Source of the DNA: Gammaproteobacteria bacterium UBA3532 | Lineage (GTDB): Bacteria > Pseudomonadota > Gammaproteobacteria > Enterobacterales > UBA3532 | Assembly: GCA_002376965.1 (NCBI GenBank) | Contig: DFOV01000078.1 | Coordinates: forward strand, 1 to 10,224 | Direction of reading: 5' to 3' | DNA: 10,224 nt | In this document: one piece after another, positions 1-8,978 of the stretch | Layout: the number at the start of each line of letters is the position of its first letter | Numbering within the stretch: position 1 is the first letter of the stretch | Translations under genes and position numbers: made by a program | Notes under the pieces: model-generated | What the model saw: only the letters and a program-made list of their open reading frames with translations | Database searches by the model: none | What the model was told of the DNA's origin: nothing

Positions 1-216
1 ATTGTTGAAGAGGCCAAAGAAGAAGCGAAAACTGAAGCTGAGCGTGTTAAAGCAGGTGCTGAAGCGGAACTTGAGCAGCAGTTTAACCGTGCCAAAGAAG
101 ATTTGCGTGGCCAAGTGGTTTCCATAGCCTTAGCGGGTGCTGAAAAAGTACTCGATAGAGCGGTCAACGAGAAGGACCACGCTGATGCTTTGGATAAACT
201 CGTCGCCGAACTTTAA
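1..216 (+). CDS. atpF: ATP synthase F0 subunit b, 3' end (partial)
   Basis: This is the last 71 codons of subunit b, the peripheral stalk that ties the membrane Fo part of ATP synthase to the F1 head; the 5' part lies outside the window. What is visible is a highly charged, alanine- and glutamate-rich helix, as expected for the dimeric coiled coil. It is followed by the delta-binding C-terminus, which ends in DKLVAEL, the same ending as the E. coli protein. The N-terminal membrane anchor is not in view. The stop TAA at 214-216 lies 14 nt before atpH, in the standard atp operon order. No frameshift or odd codon use is seen. Confidence 0.95.
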   Translation: MVEEAKEEAKTEAERVKAGAEAELEQQFNRAKEDLRGQVVSIALAGAEKVLDRAVNEKDHADALDKLVAEL

Positions 217-230
217 ATCGGGGAAGCACC

Positions 231-767
231 ATGGCTGAGTTAACAACCATAGCTAGACCCTATGCCAGAGCTGCGTTTGAATATGCGATAGAAGCACAGG
301 CGCTGGCAAAATGGGAAGAAATGCTGCAATTAGTTGCAGTAATCGCTGACACAGACGACATGCAGGATCTTATTTGCAATCCGTCTGTGAGTCAGGACGA
401 ACTGGCTGCCGTCATTGCTGATGTAGGCAGTACAGCGTTCGACGAGTCATTAGCTAACTTCTTGAAAGTAGTTGCGGCCAACAAACGGCTAGTCATACTG
501 GTGGAAGTAGCTGACTTATTCAGAGCGATGAAAGCGCAGTACGAGAAAACAATCCACGTCAGTGTGACGACGGCTCGCGAACTAACTGCCGAGCAGCAAA
601 AATCGCTTGCTGCCGCACTGGAGAAACGCCTCCAGACAACGGTCGACCTGGAAAGCAGTGTCGACCAATCGTTGATGGGAGGCTTGGTTATTCGGGCAGA
701 TGATTTGGTCATTGATGGCTCGTTACGTGGCAAGTTAGCTCGGCTAGCGACAAGCATGCTGGCTTAA
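231..767 (+). CDS. atpH: ATP synthase F1 subunit delta
   Basis: Subunit delta (178 aa; E. coli 177) caps the F1 head and connects it to the b-subunit stalk, so that the stator resists the torque of the rotor. The N-terminus reads [19 protein letters not shown], the typical alpha-binding helical domain. The C-terminal signature around residues 148-172 contains the family pattern [21 protein letters not shown], which contacts subunit b. The start is supported by a GGGGAAG Shine-Dalgarno at 220-226 and by alignment with the E. coli start. The gene sits 14 nt after atpF and 14 nt before atpA, as part of the operon. Confidence 0.97.
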   Translation: MAELTTIARPYARAAFEYAIEAQALAKWEEMLQLVAVIADTDDMQDLICNPSVSQDELAAVIADVGSTAFDESLANFLKVVAANKRLVILVEVADLFRAMKAQYEKTIHVSVTTARELTAEQQKSLAAALEKRLQTTVDLESSVDQSLMGGLVIRADDLVIDGSLRGKLARLATSMLA

Positions 768-781
768 TAGAGGAACTGAGG

Positions 782-2323
782 ATGCAATTGAATTCCACAG
801 AAATCAGCGAACTCATTAAAAAACGCATCGATAAATTCGAGGCAGTTAGTGAGGCGCGCAACGAAGGTACTATCATCAGTGTCTCCGATGGTATCATTCG
901 TATCCATGGCCTGACCGAGGTCATGCAAGGTGAGATGATTGAATTGCCCGGCAACAGATACGGTATGGCGCTTAACCTTGAGCGTGATTCTGTTGGTGCG
1001 GTAGTCTTGGGCCCCTATGCTGATCTTGCAGAGGGCCAAACAGTAAAATCAACAGGCCGTATTCTTGAAGTACCGGTTGGCCGTGGATTATTAGGTCGCG
1101 TTGTTGATGCTCTGGGTAATCCAATTGATGGAAAAGGGCCAATCGAAAGCGATGGTTATTCTCCGGTAGAAAAAGTTGCGCCTGGGGTTATTGCTCGTCA
1201 ATCGGTTTCACAGCCGGTTCAGACTGGTATCAAATCTATTGACTCGATGATTCCTATCGGGCGTGGTCAGCGTGAGCTTATCATCGGTGACCGTCAGATT
1301 GGTAAAACAGCGATCGCTGTTGATGCTATCATCAACCAAAAAGATTCTGGCATTAAATGTATCTATGTTGCTATCGGGCAAAAAGCGTCAACCATTGCTA
1401 ACGTGGTACGCAAGCTTGAAGAGCACGATGCACTTAAGCACACCATTATCGTTGCAGCGAGTGCTTCTGAATCTGCGGCACTGCAATTTATTGCGCCGTA
1501 TGCTGGTTGTGCGATGGGTGAATACTTCCGTGACCGTGGTGAAGATGCGTTGATCATTTATGATGACCTGACCAAGCAAGCTTGGGCATATCGTCAGATC
1601 TCGTTGTTACTTCGTCGTCCGCCTGGCCGTGAAGCCTATCCTGGTGATGTTTTCTATCTTCACTCTCGTTTGCTTGAGCGTGCAGCTCGTGTAAATGCTG
1701 ACTATGTAGAGAAATTCACCAACGGTGAAGTCAAAGGACAAACCGGATCATTAACAGCTCTGCCTATCATCGAAACGCAGGCTGGTGACGTTTCTGCATT
1801 CGTACCGACTAACGTTATCTCGATTACCGATGGTCAGATCTTCCTTGAAACGGATCTGTTTAACGGTGGCATCCGTCCTGCGGTAAATGCGGGTCTGTCA
1901 GTGTCACGTGTTGGTGGTTCGGCTCAAACCAAGATCATCAAAAAGCTAGGTGGTGGTATTCGTCTGGCGTTAGCTCAGTATCGTGAACTGGCAGCATTTG
2001 CTCAGTTTGCATCAGACCTTGATGATGCAACTCGTGCCCAATTGGAGCATGGTCAGCGTGTAACTGAGTTGATGAAACAGAAGCAGTATTCACCGTTATC
2101 TGTTGCTGAAATGGCAGTTTCATTGTTCGCAGCAGAAAAAGGATACCTGAAAGAGGTTTCTTTGGAGAAGATTGGTGACTTTGAGCATGCATTGCATTCC
2201 TACGCGAATAGCGAACATGCAGAGCTATTAAATAGCATCAATGCGACCGGTGATTACAGCGATGAAATCCAGCAAGGCTTAGCCAAATTGATGGATTCGT
2301 TTGTTGCGACACAAACCTGGTAA
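782..2323 (+). CDS. atpA: ATP synthase F1 subunit alpha
   Basis: The alpha subunit (513 aa, exactly the E. coli length) forms the F1 hexamer with beta and carries the non-catalytic nucleotide sites. The order is an N-terminal beta-barrel (about 1-95), the nucleotide-binding domain with P-loop GDRQIGKT at residues 169-176, and a C-terminal helical bundle. The arginine finger that completes the catalytic site on beta is R376, within SVSRVGG. The P-loop has Ile where E. coli has Thr, which I take as ordinary variation. An AGAGGA Shine-Dalgarno at 769-774 stands 7 nt before the ATG and confirms the start. The operon position between atpH and atpG is standard. Confidence 0.99.
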   Translation: MQLNSTEISELIKKRIDKFEAVSEARNEGTIISVSDGIIRIHGLTEVMQGEMIELPGNRYGMALNLERDSVGAVVLGPYADLAEGQTVKSTGRILEVPVGRGLLGRVVDALGNPIDGKGPIESDGYSPVEKVAPGVIARQSVSQPVQTGIKSIDSMIPIGRGQRELIIGDRQIGKTAIAVDAIINQKDSGIKCIYVAIGQKASTIANVVRKLEEHDALKHTIIVAASASESAALQFIAPYAGCAMGEYFRDRGEDALIIYDDLTKQAWAYRQISLLLRRPPGREAYPGDVFYLHSRLLERAARVNADYVEKFTNGEVKGQTGSLTALPIIETQAGDVSAFVPTNVISITDGQIFLETDLFNGGIRPAVNAGLSVSRVGGSAQTKIIKKLGGGIRLALAQYRELAAFAQFASDLDDATRAQLEHGQRVTELMKQKQYSPLSVAEMAVSLFAAEKGYLKEVSLEKIGDFEHALHSYANSEHAELLNSINATGDYSDEIQQGLAKLMDSFVATQTW

Positions 2324-2328
2324 GTGGT

Positions 2329-2348
2329 GGGGCAGCTCATGCTGCCTC
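2329..2348 (+). repeat. Hairpin in the atpA-atpG gap
   Basis: GGCAGC (2331-2336) and GCTGCC (2341-2346) form a perfect 6-bp stem around a TCAT loop. A G-U and a G-C pair extend it to 8 bp. No T-run follows, so it is unlikely to be a terminator. It lies 6 nt after the atpA stop and 15 nt before the atpG Shine-Dalgarno. A role in mRNA processing or stability is inference only. Confidence 0.55.
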
Positions 2349-2377
2349 TTCTGATTCATCCGTAAGAGAGAATAACT

Positions 2378-3238
2378 ATGGCCGCCGCCAAAGAAATTCG
2401 TACCAAAATTGGCAGTATTAAAAATACGCAAAAAATTACTAACGCAATGGAAATGGTTGCGGCGAGTAAAATGCGTAAAGCCCAAGATCGTATGGGTGCA
2501 TCACGGCCGTATGCTAAACGTATTCGTCAGGTTATTTCTCATGTAGCGCAAGGGGATTTGGAATATCAACATCCTTACCTTGAAGAGCGCGAAGTGAAAA
2601 GTGTTGGCATTATTGTCGTGTCTACCGACCGAGGATTATGTGGTGGCTTGAACATTAACCTGTTCAAAAATGCCATCTCATTGATGAAAGAGTGGACAGA
2701 CAAAGGTGCTGAAGTGCGTTTGGCGACTATTGGTAAAAAGGCTGAAAGCTTTTTTGGTAGTCGTGGTGCAGATATTCGAGCTTCATTTAATGGATTGGGT
2801 GATGAGCCTTCATTAAGTGAATTGATCGGAAGCGTATCGGCGAAGTTAGACGCCTATATCAACGGCGAAATTGACAAGCTATATCTTGTTTACAACAACT
2901 TCGTCAACACAATGACCCAAAAGCCGACGGCTCAGCAGTTGTTGCCTCTCCCTAAGGATGAAACTGATGAGAAAACCTATAACTGGGATTATCTCTATGA
3001 GACAGAGCCAAAAGAGCTGTTAGAAGCACTTTTGATTCGTTATATCGAGTCTCAGGTATACCAAGCGGTTGTTGAAAATCTAGCGTGTGAACAGGCTGCT
3101 CGAATGGTTGCGATGAAAGCAGCAACCGATAATGCTGGTGGTCTTATTGATGAGTTACAGTTGGTATACAACAAAGCTCGTCAGGCTGCAATCACGCAAG
3201 AACTCAGCGAAATTTGTGCCGGCGCAGCGGCAGTTTAA
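2378..3238 (+). CDS. atpG: ATP synthase F1 subunit gamma
   Basis: Subunit gamma (286 aa; E. coli 287) is the central rotor shaft that turns inside the alpha3-beta3 ring. The family hallmarks are at the two ends, which pair as a coiled coil in the shaft. The N-terminal helix (about residues 3-40) contains [20 protein letters not shown] and then SKMRKAQ. The C-terminal helix (about 232-286) contains [14 protein letters not shown] and then [16 protein letters not shown]. The middle holds the Rossmann-like globular domain, with [11 protein letters not shown] near residues 82-92. An AAGAGAG Shine-Dalgarno at 2364-2370 lies 7 nt from the ATG. The 54-nt gap before it is the widest in the operon here and holds a small hairpin. 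Confidence 0.98.
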   Translation: MAAAKEIRTKIGSIKNTQKITNAMEMVAASKMRKAQDRMGASRPYAKRIRQVISHVAQGDLEYQHPYLEEREVKSVGIIVVSTDRGLCGGLNINLFKNAISLMKEWTDKGAEVRLATIGKKAESFFGSRGADIRASFNGLGDEPSLSELIGSVSAKLDAYINGEIDKLYLVYNNFVNTMTQKPTAQQLLPLPKDETDEKTYNWDYLYETEPKELLEALLIRYIESQVYQAVVENLACEQAARMVAMKAATDNAGGLIDELQLVYNKARQAAITQELSEICAGAAAV

Positions 3239-3256
3239 CCGATAGATAGAATTTAA

Positions 3257-4654
<1,398 letters not shown>

Positions 4655-4670
4655 TTAAAGGTACTTTAGC

Positions 4671-5084
4671 ATGGCTATGACCGTTCATCTCGATATTGTA
4701 AGCGCCGAAAGTGAGATCTTTTCTGGGCTTGTCGAGACGGTGCAATTAACCGGGGTTGAAGGTGAGTTGGGTATTATGCCTGGCCATGCGCCTTTACTTA
4801 CCCGCTTAATTCCTGGCACTATCCGGTTCGTTAAGCAAGGCGGCAAAGAGGAAGTATTTTATGTTTCCGGCGGCATGCTTGAAGTGCAACCAAATTGTGT
4901 AACCGTTTTGGCGGATACCGTTGTGCGTGCAGATGATATTGATGCGGCAGAGGCTGAAGAGGCCAAACGTCGCGCAGCAGCAGCGCTTCACAACCAAGAA
5001 AGCAATTTTGACTACTCTGCCGTTGCAGCAGAGCTAGCGGAAGCTACAGCGCGGATTAGAGCGTTGCAGAAGATGCGAAAATAG
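4671..5084 (+). CDS. atpC: ATP synthase F1 subunit epsilon
   Basis: Subunit epsilon (137 aa; E. coli 139) sits at the foot of the rotor next to gamma and the c-ring, and in bacteria inhibits ATP hydrolysis. The N-terminal beta-sandwich (about 1-88) shows [17 protein letters not shown] near residues 27-43 and [12 protein letters not shown]. The C-terminal helical hairpin (about 90-137) includes [12 protein letters not shown] and [13 protein letters not shown], so the regulatory arm is complete. MAM is the usual family start, and an AAAGG Shine-Dalgarno at 4657-4661 supports it over the second Met. It is the last gene of the operon; a terminator begins 15 nt after the stop. Confidence 0.97.
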   Translation: MAMTVHLDIVSAESEIFSGLVETVQLTGVEGELGIMPGHAPLLTRLIPGTIRFVKQGGKEEVFYVSGGMLEVQPNCVTVLADTVVRADDIDAAEAEEAKRRAAAALHNQESNFDYSAVAAELAEATARIRALQKMRK

Positions 5085-5099
5085 TTATTGATTTTGCTT

Positions 5100-5129
5100 A
5101 AAAAAGGGTGGCATATGCCGCCCTTTTTT
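5100..5129 (+). terminator. Intrinsic terminator of the atp operon
   Basis: A 13-bp stem is formed by 5100-5112 (A6, GGG, T, GGC) and 5117-5129 (GCC, G, CCC, T6), with one T-G wobble and an ATAT loop. The 3' arm ends in six Ts. This is a textbook rho-independent terminator and should separate the atp operon from glmU. The matching A-run on the 5' arm would allow it to work on the other strand as well, although no minus-strand gene reaches it here. Confidence 0.93.
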
Positions 5130-5167
5130 GTGGGTACTAATATGTGTTTGTAATACTAGGGTGTGCT

Positions 5168-5196
5168 TGTGGATACTTGCGCGTGTTTCATCCACA
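5168..5196. promoter_or_regulatory. Inverted repeat upstream of glmU (operator-like)
   Basis: TGTGGAT (5168-5174) and ATCCACA (5190-5196) are perfect reverse complements separated by 15 nt. The repeat spans about -50 to -22 relative to the transcription start predicted from the TATAAT box, so a protein bound here could affect glmU transcription. Each half, read towards the centre in 9-mers, also matches the DnaA box TTATCCACA at 8 of 9 positions (GTATCCACA and TCATCCACA). Which protein binds, if any, is unknown. Confidence 0.4.
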
Positions 5197-5211
5197 CAAT
5201 CTATCTATAAT
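5184..5211 (+). promoter_or_regulatory. Putative sigma-70 promoter of glmU
   Basis: TATAAT at 5206-5211 is a perfect -10 box, 45 nt before the glmU ATG. The best -35 candidate with suitable spacing is TGTTTC at 5184-5189 (16-nt spacer), which is weak. That fits either a modest promoter or one helped by an activator. Since the atp terminator lies upstream, glmU needs a promoter in this gap, which strengthens the call. The transcription start would fall near 5218. Confidence 0.6.
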
Positions 5212-5256
5212 TTGGAATATGTCGCCTACATAAACGACTGATAACAGGAGAAGACC

Positions 5257-6627
5257 ATGGCGTTAAGCGTTGTTATATTAGCCGCAGGTAAAGGTACTCG
5301 GATGAAGTCGAGCCTGCCTAAGGTATTGCATACATTGGCCGATCGACCTTTGGTTGAACATGTTATTGACAGTGCTCAAGCGCTGAATCCAAGCAAGGTG
5401 GTTGTAGTCTACGGTCATGGCGGTGAAGCTGTACCACAAGCGCTTAGTGGCCATTCAAACCTAAGTTTCGTTTGTCAGCAAGAGCAACTGGGTACCGGTC
5501 ATGCGGTGGCACAGGCGTTACCATTAATCGATGACAATGACCAGGTGTTGGTGCTATATGGCGATGTTCCTCTGACCCCTATCGATGTATTGCAGAAGTT
5601 AACCGACAGTCAGCCGGATGAAGGCATATCGGTATTAACGGTTATGGCAGACGATCCGACAGGTTACGGCCGAATTATTCGCGATCAAAAAAATCAAGTA
5701 CGAGCAATTGTCGAACAGAAAGATGCTTCTCCTGAGCAGCAGCTAATCAATGAGGTCAATTCGGGTATTGTTATTGCTAAAGCCGCATCCTTTAATCGCT
5801 GGTTGTCACAAATTGATACCAACAATGCCCAGGGTGAGTTGTACCTCACTGATTGTATTGGTTTGGCCGATAAGGACGGTGTTGAGGTTGTAGGGCACCT
5901 TGCCAGCCACGAATGGCAAGTAGCCGGGGTCAATAATAGAAAACAGCTTGCAGATTTGGAGCGGGTTTATCAGCGGTTGTTAACCGACGATCTCATGGAC
6001 CAAGGGGTTTCTTTTTATGACCCTGCACGTGTTGATATTCGTGGTGAACTTAGTGCTGGGCAAGATTGCTCCATCGATATCAACTGTGTATTTAGCGGTA
6101 CTGTTGCCCTAGGTAACAATGTTTCTATCGGGCCAAATTGTGTTATTTGCAACACTGTTATTGGTGACAATGTTGTCATTAAAGCCAACTCTGTAATAGA
6201 AGATGCAAAAGTTGGAACGGATTCGACTGTCGGGCCTTTTGCTCGCTTGCGACCAGGTGCTGAGCTGAAAGGCGACAGCCATATAGGTAACTTTGTTGAG
6301 GTTAAAAAAGCCACTATCGGTGTTGGAAGTAAAGTGAATCATCTTTCCTATGTTGGCGATGCCAGCGTAGGAGATAAAGTTAATATCGGTGCAGGAACCA
6401 TCACCTGTAATTATGATGGCGCCAACAAATATCAAACCATCATTGAAGATAATGTATTTGTCGGGTCTGACTCACAGTTAGTCGCACCGGTAACCATCAA
6501 ACAAGGTGCAACGATTGGTGCTGGCTCAACAATAACCGCTGATGTCAATGAAGGTGTGTTAGTGTTAAGTCGCACTAAGCAGCGTGAGATATCGGGTTGG
6601 AAACGACCGGTTAAAAAGAAAAAGTAA
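5257..6627 (+). CDS. glmU: Bifunctional GlmU: N-acetylglucosamine-1-phosphate uridyltransferase / glucosamine-1-phosphate acetyltransferase
   Basis: This cytoplasmic enzyme acetylates glucosamine-1-phosphate with acetyl-CoA, then transfers UMP from UTP to give UDP-GlcNAc, the precursor for peptidoglycan and lipid A. Its length of 456 aa equals that of E. coli. The N-terminal pyrophosphorylase domain has LAAGKGTRM at residues 8-16, the LPK lysine at 22 and the metal-binding aspartate D103 in YGDVPL. NEVNSGI and the GVNNRKQL end of this domain follow. The C-terminal left-handed beta-helix (about 250-440) shows many hexapeptide repeats, ARLRPGAEL, the catalytic histidine H362 in NHLSYVGDA, and NIGAGTITCNYDGANK. 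An AGGAG at 5246-5250, 6 nt before the ATG, sets the start. The gene is flanked by terminators and appears monocistronic; no glmS follows. Confidence 0.98.
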   Translation: MALSVVILAAGKGTRMKSSLPKVLHTLADRPLVEHVIDSAQALNPSKVVVVYGHGGEAVPQALSGHSNLSFVCQQEQLGTGHAVAQALPLIDDNDQVLVLYGDVPLTPIDVLQKLTDSQPDEGISVLTVMADDPTGYGRIIRDQKNQVRAIVEQKDASPEQQLINEVNSGIVIAKAASFNRWLSQIDTNNAQGELYLTDCIGLADKDGVEVVGHLASHEWQVAGVNNRKQLADLERVYQRLLTDDLMDQGVSFYDPARVDIRGELSAGQDCSIDINCVFSGTVALGNNVSIGPNCVICNTVIGDNVVIKANSVIEDAKVGTDSTVGPFARLRPGAELKGDSHIGNFVEVKKATIGVGSKVNHLSYVGDASVGDKVNIGAGTITCNYDGANKYQTIIEDNVFVGSDSQLVAPVTIKQGATIGAGSTITADVNEGVLVLSRTKQREISGWKRPVKKKK

Positions 6628-6646
6628 GCTTTGTAGTCATACCAAC

Positions 6647-6689
6647 TATAAAAGATAAAGAGCGCTATACGCGCTTTTTATCTTTTATA
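6647..6689. terminator. Shared bidirectional terminator between glmU and glmM
   Basis: Arms 6647-6665 and 6671-6689 form a 19-bp stem with a single G-U wobble around a TATAC loop (6666-6670). A GC-rich top (AGCGC/GCGCT) is flanked by A-rich and T-rich lower arms, so either strand ends in a T-rich run. It starts 20 nt after the glmU stop and lies 49 nt past the glmM stop, as expected for convergent genes sharing one terminator. Confidence 0.9.
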
Positions 6690-6737
6690 TCCCCAAACAG
6701 TCCAATATGCTTGGTACTTGTACAGCATTAATATAGT

Positions 6738-8084
6738 TTAGCACTGCGCTTTAACCACTTCGGCAATGGCTTCGGCGTGCTGGTTTACCTTATCGATATT
6801 CTTTCCTTCCACCATAACGCGTATTAGCGGCTCTGTACCAGATGGTCTTAACAATACGCGGCCCTCGCCTGCCATATCTTCTTCAGACAGTGATACGGCC
6901 TTAGAGACATCCTCATTAGCCATCAGTGCCTGACGATCTGCATCTGGATTTATAGCGACATTGATCATTGTTTGAGGTAGTTTTTCCATGCCTTTTTTCA
7001 ATTCATGTAAAGACAAGCCAGAATGAATCATTGCTGCTAAGACTTGCAAGGATGAGACAATACCATCGCCAGTGGTTGTTTTGTCCAGGCAAATAATATG
7101 GCCAGATGACTCGCCGCCTAATACCCATCCTTTCTCTTGCAACTTGCTCATAACATAGCGGTCACCAACTTTGCTGCGCGCAAAACCAATGCCTAGTGTT
7201 TTCAACGCCAACTCAAGGCCAAGGTTGCTCATTTGTGTACCGACAACACCACCTTGTAATCGGCCATGACGCAAATAGTCACGGGCAATGATAAAGAGAA
7301 TTTCATCACCATCAACGACTTCACCCTTATTATCAACCATGATCAGCCGATCACCGTCGCCATCAAAAGCGATACCTAAATCGGCTTCGTTTTCGATAAC
7401 AGATGTCGACAAAGCTTGAGGTTTAGTAGCGCCACAATCAAGATTGATGTTCAATCCATTAGGTGATGAGGCAATCTCGATGATATCTGCGTCCAATTCA
7501 CGAAATACGCTTGGAGCGACATGATAAGTAGCCCCCTGGGCACAATCGACGACTATCTTTAAACCACTCAACCGCATGGTATTTGGTACGGTCGCCTTGC
7601 AAAATTCGATATAGCGACCGCCAGCATCAACAATGCGCTTTGCTCGCCCCAGTTTTTCGGACGGAACCGTTTCCATCGGCATATCAATATAGCGCTCTAT
7701 CTCGGCTTCAACCTCATCGGGCAATTTAGTGCCGTCGCCAGAGAAAAATTTAATCCCATTGTCTGGGTAAGCATTATGTGAAGCGCTGATTACTATACCA
7801 GCCTTTGCTCGCAATGTTTGAGTTAGGTAGGCAATTGCGGGGGTCGGCATCGGACCGAGTAGCAAGCTGCCAACACCGGCAGCAGCCAGCCCTGATTCTA
7901 GTGCAGACTCGAACATATAGCCCGAAATGCGCGTGTCTTTGCCTATAACGACCAATGACCCCGAACCTTTGGCCAAAACCTTACCGGTAGCCCAGCCTAA
8001 TTTAAGAATAAACTCGGGATTAATTGGTCCTTGGCCTACAGTGCCACGAATGCCATCGGTTCCGAAATATTTGCGAGATGTCAT
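6738..8084 (-). CDS. glmM: Phosphoglucosamine mutase
   Basis: GlmM interconverts glucosamine-6-phosphate and glucosamine-1-phosphate, the step just before GlmU. It is 448 aa (E. coli 445), a four-domain alpha-D-phosphohexomutase. FGTDGIRG near residues 7-14 opens the protein. The active-site phosphoserine is S102 within [16 protein letters not shown], and the Mg-binding loop has D241, D243 and D245 in DGDGDR. The sugar-binding loop GGESSGH and the phosphate-binding loop [11 protein letters not shown] near the C-terminus are intact. The ATG overlaps the folP stop by one base (TAATG), which suggests translational coupling. An AGGAG at 8096-8100 lies 11 nt upstream, slightly far. It is the last gene of its unit and is convergent with glmU. 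Confidence 0.98.
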   Translation of the reverse strand: MTSRKYFGTDGIRGTVGQGPINPEFILKLGWATGKVLAKGSGSLVVIGKDTRISGYMFESALESGLAAAGVGSLLLGPMPTPAIAYLTQTLRAKAGIVISASHNAYPDNGIKFFSGDGTKLPDEVEAEIERYIDMPMETVPSEKLGRAKRIVDAGGRYIEFCKATVPNTMRLSGLKIVVDCAQGATYHVAPSVFRELDADIIEIASSPNGLNINLDCGATKPQALSTSVIENEADLGIAFDGDGDRLIMVDNKGEVVDGDEILFIIARDYLRHGRLQGGVVGTQMSNLGLELALKTLGIGFARSKVGDRYVMSKLQEKGWVLGGESSGHIICLDKTTTGDGIVSSLQVLAAMIHSGLSLHELKKGMEKLPQTMINVAINPDADRQALMANEDVSKAVSLSEEDMAGEGRVLLRPSGTEPLIRVMVEGKNIDKVNQHAEAIAEVVKAQC

Positions 8085-8902
8085 TATTGCCCCAACTCCT
8101 GAATGGTTTTTAATACTTTTAATGTGTCGACGGTTTCTTTTACATCATGAACGCGAAATATTGAAGCGCCTCTGGCAGCAGCCCAGCTGACACAAGCAAG
8201 GGATGCGGCCAAACGCTCATTAACATCACGTCCGGTAATTTTACCCAACATGGTTTTTCGTGATATACCAACGAGAATGGGATAGCGTAAAGCAACAAAC
8301 TTATCTATTTGTTTTAGTAACGTTAGGTTATGTTGCAATGACTTACCAAAGCCGAACCCCGGATCGAGCCAGATTTGACTACGAGGTATGCCAGCTGCTT
8401 CACAGCGATCGACTTGGGTCAGTAAGAAGTTGGTTACATCTTCAACAACATCGTCATAGCTGGGATCGAGTTGCATGGTGCGTGGCTCACCCTGCATATG
8501 CATCAAACAAACAGGGACTTTTAAAGATGCCGCCATCTCAACGGCGCCTGTTTGTTGTAATGCGCTTACATCGTTGATCATGTTAGCACCAGCGCCAATG
8601 GCTTCGGCCATCACTAGAGGTTTGCTGGTATCTATCGATATTGGAATACTGGAATAGAGGCGAATGGCTTCTATAACTGGAATTACTCTATCCAGCTCTT
8701 GCTGTTCGCTGACAGGTTTTGCTCCTGGTCGGGTCGATTCGCCCCCAATATCCAGAATATCAGCCCCGTCTTTCTCCATCTGTTGGCATTGTAGAAGCGC
8801 TTTATCCAACGAAATATATCGGCCACCATCAGAGAAAGAGTCGGGTGTGACATTTAGTATGCCCATCACCTTGGGTCCATGAGAAAAATCAAAAAGCGCC
8901 AT
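8084..8902 (-). CDS. folP: Dihydropteroate synthase
   Basis: FolP condenses 6-hydroxymethyl-dihydropterin pyrophosphate with p-aminobenzoate to make dihydropteroate in folate synthesis; it is the target of sulfonamides. With the chosen start it is 272 aa (E. coli 282), a TIM barrel. Visible residues are N17 in [20 protein letters not shown] at 53-61, D91, N110 in INDVSA, D180 in DPGFGFGK, K216 in GISRK, and R250 and H252 in RVHDV. All are offset by five from the E. coli positions, so no resistance-type change is obvious. An upstream in-frame ATG at 8938 would add 12 residues. It lies inside a terminator hairpin and has no family support, whereas the ATG at 8902 has CAGGAG at 8911-8916, 8 nt away. 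Confidence 0.96.
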   Translation of the reverse strand: MALFDFSHGPKVMGILNVTPDSFSDGGRYISLDKALLQCQQMEKDGADILDIGGESTRPGAKPVSEQQELDRVIPVIEAIRLYSSIPISIDTSKPLVMAEAIGAGANMINDVSALQQTGAVEMAASLKVPVCLMHMQGEPRTMQLDPSYDDVVEDVTNFLLTQVDRCEAAGIPRSQIWLDPGFGFGKSLQHNLTLLKQIDKFVALRYPILVGISRKTMLGKITGRDVNERLAASLACVSWAAARGASIFRVHDVKETVDTLKVLKTIQELGQ

Positions 8903-8910
8903 AGTTCTCG

Positions 8911-8916
8911 CTCCTG
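8911..8916 (-). promoter_or_regulatory. folP ribosome binding site that decides the start
   Basis: On the minus strand this reads CAGGAG, 8 nt before the ATG at 8902. It supports that start over the in-frame ATG at 8938, which is buried in the preceding hairpin. It lies only 7 nt past the T-run of that hairpin. Confidence 0.8.
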
Positions 8917-8922
8917 AGATAC

Positions 8923-8947
8923 AAAAATGCCGGTGCAAGCACCGGCA
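8923..8947 (-). terminator. Intrinsic terminator (or attenuator) between ftsH and folP
   Basis: Read on the minus strand, TGCCGGTG and CACCGGCA form a perfect 8-bp GC-rich stem with a CTTG tetraloop (8928-8947), followed at once by TTTTT (8923-8927). It starts 31 nt after the ftsH stop. The T-run is short, so partial termination is plausible. Only about 20 nt separate it from the folP ATG, too little for a separate promoter, so folP-glmM probably depends on readthrough or on a promoter inside ftsH. Confidence 0.82.
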
Positions 8948-8978
8948 ATTTGTTGATTAAAATGGTTACTACTAACGG

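Noticed and set aside
641..666. GGTCGAC and GTCGACC as a 7-bp inverted repeat within atpH
   Set aside because: It is built from two GTCGAC palindromes that encode Val-Asp twice, has a 12-nt loop and no other signal; chance is likely.
1286..1309. The AtpA P-loop reads GDRQIGKT, with Ile where E. coli has Thr
   Set aside because: The essential Gly, Lys and Thr are intact, the alpha site is non-catalytic, and this change occurs normally in related bacteria as far as I recall.
5130..5183. The GT-rich stretch after the atp terminator as a possible small RNA or small gene
   Set aside because: No reading frame of meaningful length, no separate promoter-terminator pair and no recognised RNA motif; it reads best as glmU upstream sequence.
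6707..6728. ATGCT and AGCAT could form a second hairpin just after the glmM stop
   Set aside because: The stem is only 5 bp with a 12-nt loop and no T-run; the strong shared terminator next to it explains termination.
8260..8577. Open frames on the strand opposite folP, glmM, ftsH and the atp genes
   Set aside because: They overlap conserved genes throughout, have no recognisable family, and are explained by codon bias of the true gene on the other strand.
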